The position numbers were made by a program, and so were the translations under genes. From Paraburkholderia sp. (lineage in GTDB: Bacteria; Pseudomonadota; Gammaproteobacteria; Burkholderiales; Burkholderiaceae): DNA of 64,000 nucleotides. Location of the stretch: positions 1-64,000 of the forward strand of contig NZ_JAPWKB010000017.1 in NCBI RefSeq assembly GCF_028283785.1, read 5' to 3'. This document shows positions 16,532 to 26,153 of the stretch, piece after piece (the stretch's first letter is position 1; every line of letters begins with the position of its first letter). The notes under the pieces are model-generated. The model worked only from the letters and a program-made list of their open reading frames with translations. It ran no database searches and was not told the DNA's origin.

Positions 16532-17446
16532 TCACTTCAAAACCTCACTCCCCCTCAACCTCTCCACCGCCAGATCCACAAACACCCGAACCTTGCTCGC
16601 CGCATGGCGCCCCTCCCGATGAACCACATGCACCGGCAGCCTCGGCGGCTCGAACGCCTCCAGCACCACCTTCAACCGCCCATCCGCGACATGCTGCGCC
16701 ACCTGATACGACAACACCTGCGTCACCCCAAACCCCGATAACGCCGCCGCAATCGCGGTATCGTTCGTCGTCGTCGTCATCCGGGCCTTCAACGTGCCGG
16801 TCATCCTCGGCACGCCCGCCCGAAATCGCCATTGCGGCAACGACGATCCGCCGCTCGCGGATACCAGCACGTGACGCTCCAGATCGGCTGGATCGTCCGG
16901 CTCGCCATGCTGTTCCAGATATTCCGGTGACGCACACACCACCCGCCGCACACTGCCGACCTTCACCGCATGCATCGACGAATCGGCAAGCTCGCCGATC
17001 CGGATCGACAGGTCGAATCCCTCGTCCACCAGATTCACCACGCGATCCAGAAACCAGCACCGTACGTCCACGTCTGGATGACGCTGCAAATACTCGGTGA
17101 CGATCGGCGTCACGTGGATCCGGCCAAACATCACCGACGCGGTAATGCTCAACAACCCGCGCGGTAGCGAATGCGCACCAGCTACGGCCAGATCGGCTTC
17201 CTCCATATCCGCCAGAATCCGCCGGCAACTCTCCGCATAACCCACGCCCGCGTCGGTCACCCGAACGATCCGCGTCGTTCGCGTCAACAACCGCACGCCC
17301 AGTGTGTCCTCGAGTTCGCCCACCATCCGCGTGACCACCGACGGCGAAACGTTCAGCTTGCGCGCGGCCGATGCAAATCCCCCTGTGTCCACCACGCTCA
17401 AAAACGCGGTCATTGCCTGCATGCGGTCCATAAAAATCGCGCTCAT
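16532..17446 (-). CDS. LysR-family transcriptional regulator
   Basis: 304 residues. An N-terminal winged helix-turn-helix (MQAMTAFLSVVDTGGFASAARKLNVSPSVVTRMVGELEDTLG) is followed by a periplasmic-binding-type effector domain in the CrgA/DsdC-like group. Start set at MSAIFMDRMQ, with a modest GGGAC site upstream; MDRMQ five residues later is possible. It lies 81 bases downstream of the iron-sulfur flavoprotein on the same strand, so it may be cotranscribed with or regulate that operon. Confidence 0.88.
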   Translation of the reverse strand: MSAIFMDRMQAMTAFLSVVDTGGFASAARKLNVSPSVVTRMVGELEDTLGVRLLTRTTRIVRVTDAGVGYAESCRRILADMEEADLAVAGAHSLPRGLLSITASVMFGRIHVTPIVTEYLQRHPDVDVRCWFLDRVVNLVDEGFDLSIRIGELADSSMHAVKVGSVRRVVCASPEYLEQHGEPDDPADLERHVLVSASGGSSLPQWRFRAGVPRMTGTLKARMTTTTNDTAIAAALSGFGVTQVLSYQVAQHVADGRLKVVLEAFEPPRLPVHVVHREGRHAASKVRVFVDLAVERLRGSEVLK

Positions 17447-17527
17447 GTCGATAGGTCCCGCCAGCATACCGCACACCTTTTGCGCTGTTCGTCACGCCGC
17501 CACGGTCCGCGCTCCGCGACGTCAGCG

Positions 17528-19678
17528 TCAGAGATCCAGCACGAGTCGCCCCGGCGATCCGTCTTGCGACGCGGCCGGCACCGCGCAACAGATCAGCGCT
17601 TCGCCGTCGCCGATCTCTGCCGTCGGCTCACGCAGATACGCCACCGAACCTTCGATCACCCGCGTCCGGCAACTGCCGCACGTGCCCACCCGGCAACTGA
17701 ACTCCGGCGACAAACCCCGAACTTCCGCAAGCTCGAGCAGACTGCCCAATTCCGGCGCCCAGCGCGCTTCCTTCGCCGACTGGATGAATGTCACCGGCAC
17801 CGCTTCGACAGACGGCTGAAGCGCCGCCTGATGCGTCGCAGCGCTATCGTCACGCGCGCCGCTGTCCGCCGTCGCGCGTTGCCGCTTCAGCCCGGACGGT
17901 CCGAACGATTCCGCGTGAATCCGGTTGTCGGCGACGTTCAGCGCGAGCAAGCCGTCGTACAGGTCCTGCATGAATCCGCCCGGCCCGCACAGGTAAAAAT
18001 CGAAGTCGTTGAACGGCAGGATCTCCGTCAACAGATCCGCCGTCACGCGACCGTCGAAATCGAAATCGATGCGCCGCTGCGCGTCCGTCCTGTCGCTCAG
18101 CACACGCACCCGTTCCACCGCGCCGTTCGATGCGTTCACCAGCGCGTCGATCTCTTCGTCGAACGCGCGCTCCGCTTTCGTGCGCGCCGCGTGAATGAAC
18201 CACACCGGCCGCATCCGACGCGTGCGCAATCCTTCATAGACGATCTGCCGCAGCATCGCCAGCATCGGCGTCACGCCGACGCCGACTGCAATCAGCACGG
18301 CTGGCCGCTGGCTCGACGCATCGATGGTGAACGCGCCGGCCGGCGCGCGCGCATCGAGCGTGTCGCCGACCTTCAGCGTGTCGTGCAGATGCTGCGACAC
18401 GCGGCCGTCGCGCTTGACGCTGATCCGGTAAATCCCGTCCGACGGCGCGACCGATAACGTGTACGTGCGGATCACCGGCTTGTGGTCGCCGGGCAATGTC
18501 ACGCGAACCGGCAGATGCTGACCGGCGGCGTGCGGAATCAGCCCCGCGCCGTCGTCGGGCTGAAGATGAAACGAACGGATCGCCGTGCTTTCATCGACGA
18601 TCTTCGTCACCCGATACGGCCGCCACGCATTGCCGATCTTCGCGGCGGCGAGCCGGGCCGCGCTTTGCGCCCAGTTGCCGGTCAGTTGCGAATTCGGCGA
18701 TGCACCATTCACACGATCGCGCCACCGCACCGGCAATGCATCCGGCCGATACACGACACGTTGCGGCGTCACCTTCCACAAGCGCTCCGCGCCCTGGAAC
18801 GTCGCGATTTCGGGCGAATCCAGCACGATTTCGGCTGCACCGCTCACTTGCAGCAGATCGCCGGTCGTGTAATCGACAAACACCAGACCGGCGCGCGGAT
18901 TCACGAGCAGATTGCCGAGCGTGTTGAAAAACAGGTTGCCCGCGAAGTCGGGAACCGTCAGCACACCGTCGTCGCCAACCCGCACGAAACCGGGATTGCC
19001 GCCGCGATGCGATACGTCCACCTTGCGCTGGCGGACGCCGCTAATGCCAGATTCGCCAGATTCGCGCGGTTCGCCCTGTTCGTCGAGATCGACATACGAC
19101 GCGACGAAAAACGAATCCGAACGCCCGATCAACGCCTTCGCGCGCGGGTCCAGCGCGTCCATCACCTGCGGCGCGTGGTTCGAATGCGTCGCGGGATCGC
19201 GTGTGAATTCCGGGTCGCGCTGAAAAATATACTGCGGGCAATTGCCGAAACTCTCGCCGACGGACAGCGCGAAACCGCTCGCGTCGTCGCGCTCGACGAC
19301 TCCGTTCAGACGGTTGCGCCGACGCGTCGCGAGATCGATGCCGAGCAGGCCGATCGCGTCGCCGTCGTTCATTCCCGCGTCCGCCGGATCCGACGGATCG
19401 CGCGGCACGCCGATCCGCAGATGCGCGTCGTCCGGCGCACGCAGAAACCCAGGCCGCCCAGCGCGCAAGGTCGCCCACACGTCGCCGTGCGGATCGACTG
19501 CACCGAGCACGACGAACGACAGCAACGGATAAAACTGACGATGCTGATCGACCAGACGACGACGGACCACACGGCGCCCGACGTCATCCATTCTCTCCGC
19601 GACGCCGGCCCGTCGCTGCAACGTCAACTCGCCCGCATGCCACGGCGACGCCGGTACGGCTTGAGTTTCGGTGTTCAT
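17528..19678 (-). CDS. Three-domain flavoprotein: PNPOx-like, ferredoxin reductase, 2Fe-2S ferredoxin
   Basis: 716 residues. About 40-330 is a pyridoxamine-phosphate-oxidase-like split barrel (FNTLGNLLVNPRAGLVFVDYTTGDLLQVSG). About 340-590 is a ferredoxin-NADP reductase module with FAD motif RTYTLS and NAD(P) region LIAVGVGVTPMLAML and CGPGGFM. The last 85 residues are a plant-type 2Fe-2S ferredoxin (SCRVGTCGSCRTRV ... LICCAVP). It should move electrons from NAD(P)H through flavin and iron-sulfur to an unknown acceptor at the N-terminal domain. Start ATG 19678 is better spaced from GAGG than the GTG at 19681. It follows a GST gene by nine bases. Confidence 0.88.
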   Translation of the reverse strand: MNTETQAVPASPWHAGELTLQRRAGVAERMDDVGRRVVRRRLVDQHRQFYPLLSFVVLGAVDPHGDVWATLRAGRPGFLRAPDDAHLRIGVPRDPSDPADAGMNDGDAIGLLGIDLATRRRNRLNGVVERDDASGFALSVGESFGNCPQYIFQRDPEFTRDPATHSNHAPQVMDALDPRAKALIGRSDSFFVASYVDLDEQGEPRESGESGISGVRQRKVDVSHRGGNPGFVRVGDDGVLTVPDFAGNLFFNTLGNLLVNPRAGLVFVDYTTGDLLQVSGAAEIVLDSPEIATFQGAERLWKVTPQRVVYRPDALPVRWRDRVNGASPNSQLTGNWAQSAARLAAAKIGNAWRPYRVTKIVDESTAIRSFHLQPDDGAGLIPHAAGQHLPVRVTLPGDHKPVIRTYTLSVAPSDGIYRISVKRDGRVSQHLHDTLKVGDTLDARAPAGAFTIDASSQRPAVLIAVGVGVTPMLAMLRQIVYEGLRTRRMRPVWFIHAARTKAERAFDEEIDALVNASNGAVERVRVLSDRTDAQRRIDFDFDGRVTADLLTEILPFNDFDFYLCGPGGFMQDLYDGLLALNVADNRIHAESFGPSGLKRQRATADSGARDDSAATHQAALQPSVEAVPVTFIQSAKEARWAPELGSLLELAEVRGLSPEFSCRVGTCGSCRTRVIEGSVAYLREPTAEIGDGEALICCAVPAASQDGSPGRLVLDL

Positions 19679-19687
19679 CACATGACC

Positions 19688-20299
19688 TCAGGCCGTCAAT
19701 CCGGCCGCAGATTTCGTGAATTCGACAAAGCCCGGCAACGCCTCGACGCGCGCAAGCCACGCGTTCACGTTGGCATACGCGGCCAGATCGACATTGCCTT
19801 CCGGCGCACGCGCGATATAGCTGTACAGCGACACATCGGCGATGGTCGGATGGGCGGCGGCAATCCACTCGCGGCCCGCCAGTTCCGCGTCGATGACGCT
19901 CAACACACCGTGCGCGCGGCTGATCGCTTCGTCGGCATTCAACGGCGCGTTGAACACCGTAATCAATCTTGCCGCGCACGGACCCGCCGCAATCTGCCCC
20001 GCCGCCACCGACAACCAGCGCTGCACCGCCGCCGCGCCTTCCGGCGTTTCCGGCAACCACGCGCTCTTGCCGAACTTCTTCGCCGCGTAGACGAGGATCG
20101 CGTTCGAATCGGCAATCACCGTGTCGCCATCGACCAGCACCGGCAGCTGGCCGAACCGGTTCAGCTTCAGAAAATCGGCTTGTTTGTGCGCCTTCGCGGC
20201 GAGATCGACTACGACCAGTTCATGCCCCGCGCCAATCAGCGACAGGAACAGATGCGCGCGATGCGCATGACCGGACAGCGGGTGGTAATACAGCTTCAT
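19688..20299 (-). CDS. Glutathione S-transferase
   Basis: 203 residues with the N-terminal thioredoxin-like fold ([48 protein letters not shown]) and the helical C-terminal domain. First gene of a leftward unit GST - flavoprotein - LysR, with tight spacing between the first two. The pairing of a GST with an NAD(P)H-dependent iron-sulfur flavoprotein points to processing of an electrophilic or reducible compound, which the sequence does not identify. Confidence 0.9.
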   Translation of the reverse strand: MKLYYHPLSGHAHRAHLFLSLIGAGHELVVVDLAAKAHKQADFLKLNRFGQLPVLVDGDTVIADSNAILVYAAKKFGKSAWLPETPEGAAAVQRWLSVAAGQIAAGPCAARLITVFNAPLNADEAISRAHGVLSVIDAELAGREWIAAAHPTIADVSLYSYIARAPEGNVDLAAYANVNAWLARVEALPGFVEFTKSAAGLTA

Positions 20300-20657
20300 G
20301 GCAGGACTCCGTGGTGTGAACGACGCAAGGTTTCGATGACTGGCAGTCTAGGCGCGCGCGCCGGGAAGCTGAATACGGCGCACGGCGATTTCACTATTGC
20401 TCGAACGCGAATGGTGGCGGCGCGCGCCCGCTCAAGCATCCGCAAAAAGTACGGCCGTGCGATCTCTCATCAAGTTTTCAGGCGGGAGGTCGTTATCCAC
20501 ATGAAAGCGCCTGCCATAGAACACCGGATACACCATGTGCCGAACCACGACGATCACTGCCGCTTTCAGCTTCGGTGCGGGTTTTCCCGCGCTGCCGACA
20601 GCCTGCGGCGAGCCGTTGTGGCAAACGCCTGCGACGGACTGAACCCTAAACGAACCC
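20300..20657. other. Intergenic region between divergent GST and GGDEF-EAL genes
   Basis: Must hold two promoters. A 75-codon minus-strand ORF (20432..20659) exists, but it overlaps the GGDEF-EAL start codon, lacks a ribosome site and has no family resemblance, so I leave it out. No strong repeat seen. Confidence 0.45.
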
Positions 20658-23600
20658 ATGCAACCGTCAGGCCGCCTCTACACCCCATTTTTCGCCCGTT
20701 TTCGCACGCTGCTGATCGCCAGCCTTCTGAGCGCGATCGCGATCGGCATCGTCGGGACGGCCACCGCCTTGCTGTATCGCTCGCATGAACAGGCGGGCGC
20801 GGAGTTCGAACGCGCATCGCGAATCAAGGATGCCATCGAAGAACTGCAAACGCTGCATGTCGAAGCCAATACGGACTTTCTGAAAGGGCTCGGCACCGCG
20901 CAATGGGCGTCGTCCGCGTGGCCGATTCCACGCGTCGGCGCGGCGACGCGGCTCTACAACGAACTGTCGTATGCGTATCTCGATCACCCTGCCGATGTCG
21001 CGGCCGTCGATGCATTGCGTCACGCAACGGCGCAATGGGAATGGCAACTCGATCTGGTCGCGAATCGCGCGATGCAATCCGGTCAGCGCATCGCTGTCGA
21101 CAGCGCGACGTTATTGCAGGCGAACGAGACGCTGCGCAAGATCACCAATTGCCTGGCTGCATTGCGCATCGAACAGGATGCGTTCATCGCCAACAATGCG
21201 GAAGCGACCGCGCAACGTCTCGCCACCCAGCGCATCGTGCTGATCGTCGCGGGCGCGGCGGCGTTCCTGTTTCTCACGTATGGATTCGTCGCGAATCATC
21301 GTGCGGCGCTGGCGCGTGCACGCGTGCGGATCGTCGCGGAAGAAGCCGAAATGCGCTTTCGCGAGTACTTCGTCAATCATCCACTGGCGATGCTGATTTA
21401 CGACTCGCACTCGCTCGATGTGCTGACCGCGAATCATGCGGCCGCGAAACAGTACGGCTATGCGGACGGCGACCTGGAAGCGCTGTCGCTGACCGATCTC
21501 GTGCCGTCGGACCGGATGGTCTCGTTCCTCGCCGATCTCGAAGCGTGCCGCACGGTACCCAATCCGAGCGGTTCCGCCGGTGTGCGACGCCAGCTTCGCC
21601 GCGACGGATCGACCCTGTTCGTCGAAGTCTCGTACCACTATTTGCGCTACGCGGGACGCGACGCGTGTTTTATCGTCGCAATCGACGTCACCGAACACGA
21701 GCAGGCCAAGGAAGCGTTGCAGCAGTCGAAACAGATGCTCGAAACCGTGATCAACGCCGTGCCGCACCGGATCTTCTGGAAAGATCCCGAGTCGCGTTAC
21801 GTAGGCTGCAATCAGGCCTTCGCGGACGATGCGGGCATGGCATCGGTCAACGCCATCACCGGTATGACGGACGACGACATGCCGTGGCGCGCCGACGCCG
21901 AAGAAACGCGCGCGCTCGATGCGCGCGTGGTGCGCGAAGGCGGACGGATCGCGCCGTACGAACAGCGCTACCGGTTGAGCGATCGCCGCTGGCACTGGTT
22001 GCGCAAGACGAAGATCGCGTTGCGCGACGCGCAGGACCGCGTCACCGGCGTGCTGACCTGCTACGAAGACGTTACCGAGCGCAAGGACGCGGAACTCGCG
22101 CTGCGTCTGCGCAGCCGCGCGCTCGACGCGATCGTGAATGCCGTGCTGATTACCGAGGCGATGCCCGGCGGCAATCAGATCCGCTATGCGAATCCGGCGT
22201 TCCAGCGCATCACCGGTTACCGTTTCGACGAAGTGACCGGACGCGACTGCCGCTTTCTGCAAGGCGACGATCACGATCAGCCCGGCATCGACGAAGTACG
22301 CGATGCGCTGCATGCGCAGCGCGACGTCACCACGCTCGTGCGCAATTACCGCAAGGACGGCTCGCTGTTCTGGAATCAGCTGTATATCGCGCCGGTGCCC
22401 GATGAAAACGGCGTCGTCACACACCATATCAGCGTCGTCAACGACGTGACGGAACTGGTCGAATCGCGCGATATGCTGCATTCGCAGGCCCGTTTCGATG
22501 CACTGACCGCGTTGCCGAATCGCACCATGCTCGGCGAACGGCTGGCGGCGTCGATCACCGAAGCCGCACAGAACGGCACCGATCTCGCCGTGCTGTTCAT
22601 GGATCTGGATCACTTCAAGGATGTCAACGACAGCCTCGGACACGGCGCGGGCGACCGTCTGCTGCGCGAGGTCGCGGTGCGCCTCGCCAATTGCATCGAC
22701 GACGACGATACGATCGCGCGCTACGGCGGCGATGAATTCGTGCTGCTGATCGCGCGTCCGCATGAGAATGGGCGGCTCGATCGCGTGCTGGCGCGAATCC
22801 GCGCGACGCTCGACGAACCGGTCCAGATCGACGGTATCGAACTGCACGTCGAAACGAGTATCGGCATCGCCTATTTCCCGGCGGATGGCGGCGACGCCGA
22901 AACGCTGCTGAAGAACGCCGACTTCGCGATGTATCGCGCGAAAACCAATGGCCGCAATAGCGTGGACCGCTTCGAGCCGACGCTCGCGACCGCCGCCGAA
23001 GAACGCATCGCCATGTCGCGGCGGATGCGCCGTGCACTGAAAAACGGCGAGTTTCATTTGAGCTACCAGCCGCAGGTCAATCTGCGCACCAATATCGTCA
23101 CGGGCGTCGAGGCGCTGTTGCGGTGGTACGACCCGGAGCTGGGTCCGATCAGCCCGGCCAGCTTCATTCCGGTCGCGGAAGAAAATGGCCTGATCGGGCA
23201 GATCGGCGAATGGGCGTTGAACGAAGCGTGCGCGCAAGCGGTGGCGTGGAAGGACGTTTTGCCGGGCGTCACGATGTCGGTCAACGTGTCGGCGCGGCAA
23301 CTGGCGCGCGGCGATTTCGAAATCGTCGTGGCGCGCGCGCTGGGATCGACCGGTCTGCCGGCCCAGCTGCTCGAACTGGAAATCACCGAAACCGCGTTGA
23401 TGGCGCAAGGCGCGACGGACACGTTGCAGTCGCTGCGGCAGATCGGCGTGGGCATCGCCATCGACGATTTCGGCACGGGGTATTCGAGCCTTGCCTATAT
23501 CCGCAACTTCGCCGCCGACCGGTTGAAGATCGATATTTCGTTCGTGCGCGGTATCGGCCAGAGCCGCGAAGACGAAGCGATCATCCGGGCCATTCTGGCG

Positions 23601-23783
23601 CTCGGCCGCACGCTCGACTTCACGGTCGTCGCGGAAGGCGTCGAGACGCTCGAACAGCTGGGCTTTCTGGCGATGCACAACTGCCACACCGTACAGGGCT
23701 ATTTCTTCGGCCGCGCGATGCGGCCCGACGAAGCCGCGAGCTTTATCGACGACTTCAACCGTCAGGCCGCCGAAATCGCATAA
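20658..23783 (+). CDS. Membrane PAS/LOV-like GGDEF-EAL protein (cyclic-di-GMP turnover)
   Basis: 1041 residues. Transmembrane helices at about 15-37 and 195-215 enclose a periplasmic helical sensor. Three PAS domains follow (about 230-345, 355-480, 485-605). The third has the LOV-type segment GRDCRFLQGDDHDQ with Cys531, then NYRKDGSLFWNQLY with both conserved Asn; the LOV Gln position near its end is Val. GGDEF is intact (RYGGDEF, about residue 690) with no RxxD inhibitory site visible before it. EAL is complete (VEALLRW, NVSARQL, LEITETALM, IDDFGTGYSSL, VAEGVET). Probably bifunctional or context-switched. Confidence 0.92.
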   Translation: MQPSGRLYTPFFARFRTLLIASLLSAIAIGIVGTATALLYRSHEQAGAEFERASRIKDAIEELQTLHVEANTDFLKGLGTAQWASSAWPIPRVGAATRLYNELSYAYLDHPADVAAVDALRHATAQWEWQLDLVANRAMQSGQRIAVDSATLLQANETLRKITNCLAALRIEQDAFIANNAEATAQRLATQRIVLIVAGAAAFLFLTYGFVANHRAALARARVRIVAEEAEMRFREYFVNHPLAMLIYDSHSLDVLTANHAAAKQYGYADGDLEALSLTDLVPSDRMVSFLADLEACRTVPNPSGSAGVRRQLRRDGSTLFVEVSYHYLRYAGRDACFIVAIDVTEHEQAKEALQQSKQMLETVINAVPHRIFWKDPESRYVGCNQAFADDAGMASVNAITGMTDDDMPWRADAEETRALDARVVREGGRIAPYEQRYRLSDRRWHWLRKTKIALRDAQDRVTGVLTCYEDVTERKDAELALRLRSRALDAIVNAVLITEAMPGGNQIRYANPAFQRITGYRFDEVTGRDCRFLQGDDHDQPGIDEVRDALHAQRDVTTLVRNYRKDGSLFWNQLYIAPVPDENGVVTHHISVVNDVTELVESRDMLHSQARFDALTALPNRTMLGERLAASITEAAQNGTDLAVLFMDLDHFKDVNDSLGHGAGDRLLREVAVRLANCIDDDDTIARYGGDEFVLLIARPHENGRLDRVLARIRATLDEPVQIDGIELHVETSIGIAYFPADGGDAETLLKNADFAMYRAKTNGRNSVDRFEPTLATAAEERIAMSRRMRRALKNGEFHLSYQPQVNLRTNIVTGVEALLRWYDPELGPISPASFIPVAEENGLIGQIGEWALNEACAQAVAWKDVLPGVTMSVNVSARQLARGDFEIVVARALGSTGLPAQLLELEITETALMAQGATDTLQSLRQIGVGIAIDDFGTGYSSLAYIRNFAADRLKIDISFVRGIGQSREDEAIIRAILALGRTLDFTVVAEGVETLEQLGFLAMHNCHTVQGYFFGRAMRPDEAASFIDDFNRQAAEIA

Positions 23784-23797
23784 CGCGGGAATCTTGC

Positions 23798-23872
23798 ATG
23801 CGTCCCGCGCATGCATGCGTGTGGATCATGCGTCGATGCATGCCGTGGACGCATGCATGCATCCGGCACCCG
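23798..23872. repeat. Cluster of GCATGC palindromes
   Basis: Six overlapping or adjacent GCATGC hexamers lie in about 75 bases, including the self-complementary CGCATGCATGCG. They follow the GGDEF-EAL stop codon. Related motifs recur at other gene ends in this window (27991, 39418, 49022). The sequence is seen; whether it is a terminator, a protein-binding site or a repeat relic is unknown. Confidence 0.7.
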
Positions 23873-24038
23873 CACTCCGCGAAAACCCCGCCCCTTTCGC
23901 GCTCCCGCTTACGGCGAACTGCTCCTAAACTTACAGCGGGCCGTCGTCCTCTGTGTCTCTCCCACGTCAGCCCGCCGATCGAGGATGTCTGCCGGATCGT
24001 CCGGTCCGGTTCCTATAACGACATGGTGGAGAAAGACG

Positions 24039-26153
24039 ATGACATCACGCCCACACACGGCGGCCGGGATGGCGTGTGCCGCCCTTTCAGCATTGGCGGT
24101 GCTGGCGCTAGGCGCCTGCCACAGCGGTCACGACGATGACGGCAATAGCTCGCAAAACAATACCCTGCCCAGCTTTGTCTCCAGCGCGGTAAAAACCCAG
24201 AGTTACGACGGCAGTTCCGACGACCTTTTGACGGCCGGACTCGGCAAGACCGGACTCGCGTCGGCGACCGCGCCCGCCATCGCGAATGCCGCGCAACCGA
24301 CCGCCGCCGAACTGCGTCGCCTCGCGATCTGGTCGAACTATCGCGCGCTCGTCGATATGACGGCGAACGGCGGATACGGCCGCTTCTGGGGGCCGAATGT
24401 GGATCTGAGCGGCAACGACACGCTCGGCGAAGGCAAGATCGCCGGCAAGGAATATCTGGCTTTCGCCGACAACGGCGGCGGCAAACAGAACGTCAGCCTG
24501 CTGGTGCAGATCCCCACCAGCTTCAACCCCGATCAACCGTGCATCGTGACCGCGACGTCGTCCGGTTCGCGGGGCGTCTACGGCGCGATCTCGGCGGCGG
24601 GCGAATGGGGCTTGAAACGCGGCTGCGCGGTCGCGTATACGGACAAAGGCTCGGGCAACGGCGCGCATGAACTCGCGACCAACCTGGTCACGCTGATCGA
24701 CGGCACATTGCAGATCGCGGGCATCGCGGGAAATTCGAGCCTCTTTGTCGCAGCGCCCGGCAGCACGACGCTCCCCGCGTACAACGCCAGTTTCCCGAAT
24801 CGCTACGGCTTCAAGCACGCGCACTCGCAACAGAATCCGGAAAAGGACTGGGGCACGAATACGTTGCAGGCGGTGCAGTTTGCGTACTGGGCACTGAACG
24901 ATTCGTACGGCACGCTCGACGGCTCGACCCGCAAAGTGCGCTACCCGTCGGGCAGCATCACGACCATCGCCGCGTCGGTCAGCAATGGTGGCGGCGCAGC
25001 GCTGGCGGCGGCCGAGCAGGACACCGGCAACTGGATCACCGCCGTGGTGGTCGGCGAGCCGCAGATCAACCTGAAGTTGAGCGCGCCGGTCGGCGTGTTG
25101 CAAGGCGGCGTGCCCGTCAGCGCATTCGGCAAACCGCTTGCCGATTACATGACGCTCGCGAACCTGTTGCAGCCGTGCGCGGCGCTCGCGCCCGCCGCCG
25201 CTGGCGCGCCGTATGTCACCGCGTTGCCGGTCGCGACGACCACGGCGATCCGTACCGCGCGTTGCGCGTCGCTCGCCGCCGACGGCGTGATCACCGGTTC
25301 CGACACGACCACGCAGGCAAACAATGCGCTCGCGTTGCTGCATCAGAACGGCTACCTGGTCGATTCGGACTATCTGCAAGCGCCGATGTGGGACACCCAG
25401 GCCGTGCCTGCGGTCGCCGTGACCTATGCGAATGCGTACACGATGTCGAGCGTCACCGACAACCTCTGCAACTTCAGTTTCGGCACGACGACCCTTGCCG
25501 GCGCAGCGGGCGCGACGCCCGCCGTATCGCCGATGCTGACGGTGTTCGGCAACGGCAACGGCGTGCCGCCGACCAACGGCGTCAACCTGATCTACAACAC
25601 CGGGACGTCCGGCGCGGCGGATCATCGGCTGGCCACCGCGGACGGCAGCTATGCGGGCGCCGCATGCTTGCGCGCGCTGTGGAGCAACGGCGATTCACGG
25701 ATGACGTCGAGCGTCGATGCGATCCGTGTCAGCGCGAACCTGCACGGCAAACCGGCGATCATCGTGCAGGGACGCTCGGATGCGCTCGTGCCGATCAATC
25801 ACGCGTCGCGGCCCTATGTTGCGCAGAACCAGGTGGCCGAGGGCAACAAGAGCAAGCTGGTGTTTTACGAAGTGACGAACGGTCAGCACTTCGACGCGTT
25901 CCTCGGCGTGGCGGGTTTCGACAACCGCTTCGTGCCGGTCCACTACTACAACCTTCAGGCGCTGAACCTGATGTGGGCGTATCTGAAGAACGGCGCGGCA
26001 TTGCCGCCTTCGCAGGTGATTCACACGACACCGCGTGGCGGCACGGCGGGCTCGGCGCCGGCATTGACGACGGCGAACCTGCCGTCTATTTCCGCCACAC
26101 CCGGCACCGACACGATCACGGTTTCAGGCGGCGTGATCAACGTGCCGCAATAG
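24039..26153 (+). CDS. D-(-)-3-hydroxybutyrate oligomer hydrolase, lipoprotein
   Basis: 704 residues. Hydrolyses 3-hydroxybutyrate oligomers from polyhydroxybutyrate breakdown to monomers. A lipoprotein signal is visible (LAVLALGAC with lipobox LGAC), so it is probably membrane-anchored outside the cytoplasm. The serine hydrolase motif SVSNGGG and family stretches (TSSGSRGVYGAISAAGEWGLKRGCAVAYTDKG split across the fold; YAWALNDSYG-like) fit the 3HB-oligomer hydrolase family at about 690-700 residues. Start ATG 24039 has GGAGAAAG upstream; the longer ORF crosses the GCATGC cluster. Single gene. Confidence 0.88.
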   Translation: MTSRPHTAAGMACAALSALAVLALGACHSGHDDDGNSSQNNTLPSFVSSAVKTQSYDGSSDDLLTAGLGKTGLASATAPAIANAAQPTAAELRRLAIWSNYRALVDMTANGGYGRFWGPNVDLSGNDTLGEGKIAGKEYLAFADNGGGKQNVSLLVQIPTSFNPDQPCIVTATSSGSRGVYGAISAAGEWGLKRGCAVAYTDKGSGNGAHELATNLVTLIDGTLQIAGIAGNSSLFVAAPGSTTLPAYNASFPNRYGFKHAHSQQNPEKDWGTNTLQAVQFAYWALNDSYGTLDGSTRKVRYPSGSITTIAASVSNGGGAALAAAEQDTGNWITAVVVGEPQINLKLSAPVGVLQGGVPVSAFGKPLADYMTLANLLQPCAALAPAAAGAPYVTALPVATTTAIRTARCASLAADGVITGSDTTTQANNALALLHQNGYLVDSDYLQAPMWDTQAVPAVAVTYANAYTMSSVTDNLCNFSFGTTTLAGAAGATPAVSPMLTVFGNGNGVPPTNGVNLIYNTGTSGAADHRLATADGSYAGAACLRALWSNGDSRMTSSVDAIRVSANLHGKPAIIVQGRSDALVPINHASRPYVAQNQVAEGNKSKLVFYEVTNGQHFDAFLGVAGFDNRFVPVHYYNLQALNLMWAYLKNGAALPPSQVIHTTPRGGTAGSAPALTTANLPSISATPGTDTITVSGGVINVPQ

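Noticed and set aside
16545-17588. 347-codon ORF over the LysR gene
   Set aside because: Same strand but another frame, Gly/Arg-rich; a high-GC shadow of the LysR gene.
20432-20659. 75-codon minus-strand ORF before the GGDEF-EAL gene
   Set aside because: Overlaps the start codon of the real gene, no Shine-Dalgarno, no recognised family.
21111-23816. 901-codon minus-strand ORF opposite the GGDEF-EAL gene
   Set aside because: Long only because of GC bias; the plus-strand frame carries intact domains and motifs, this one none.
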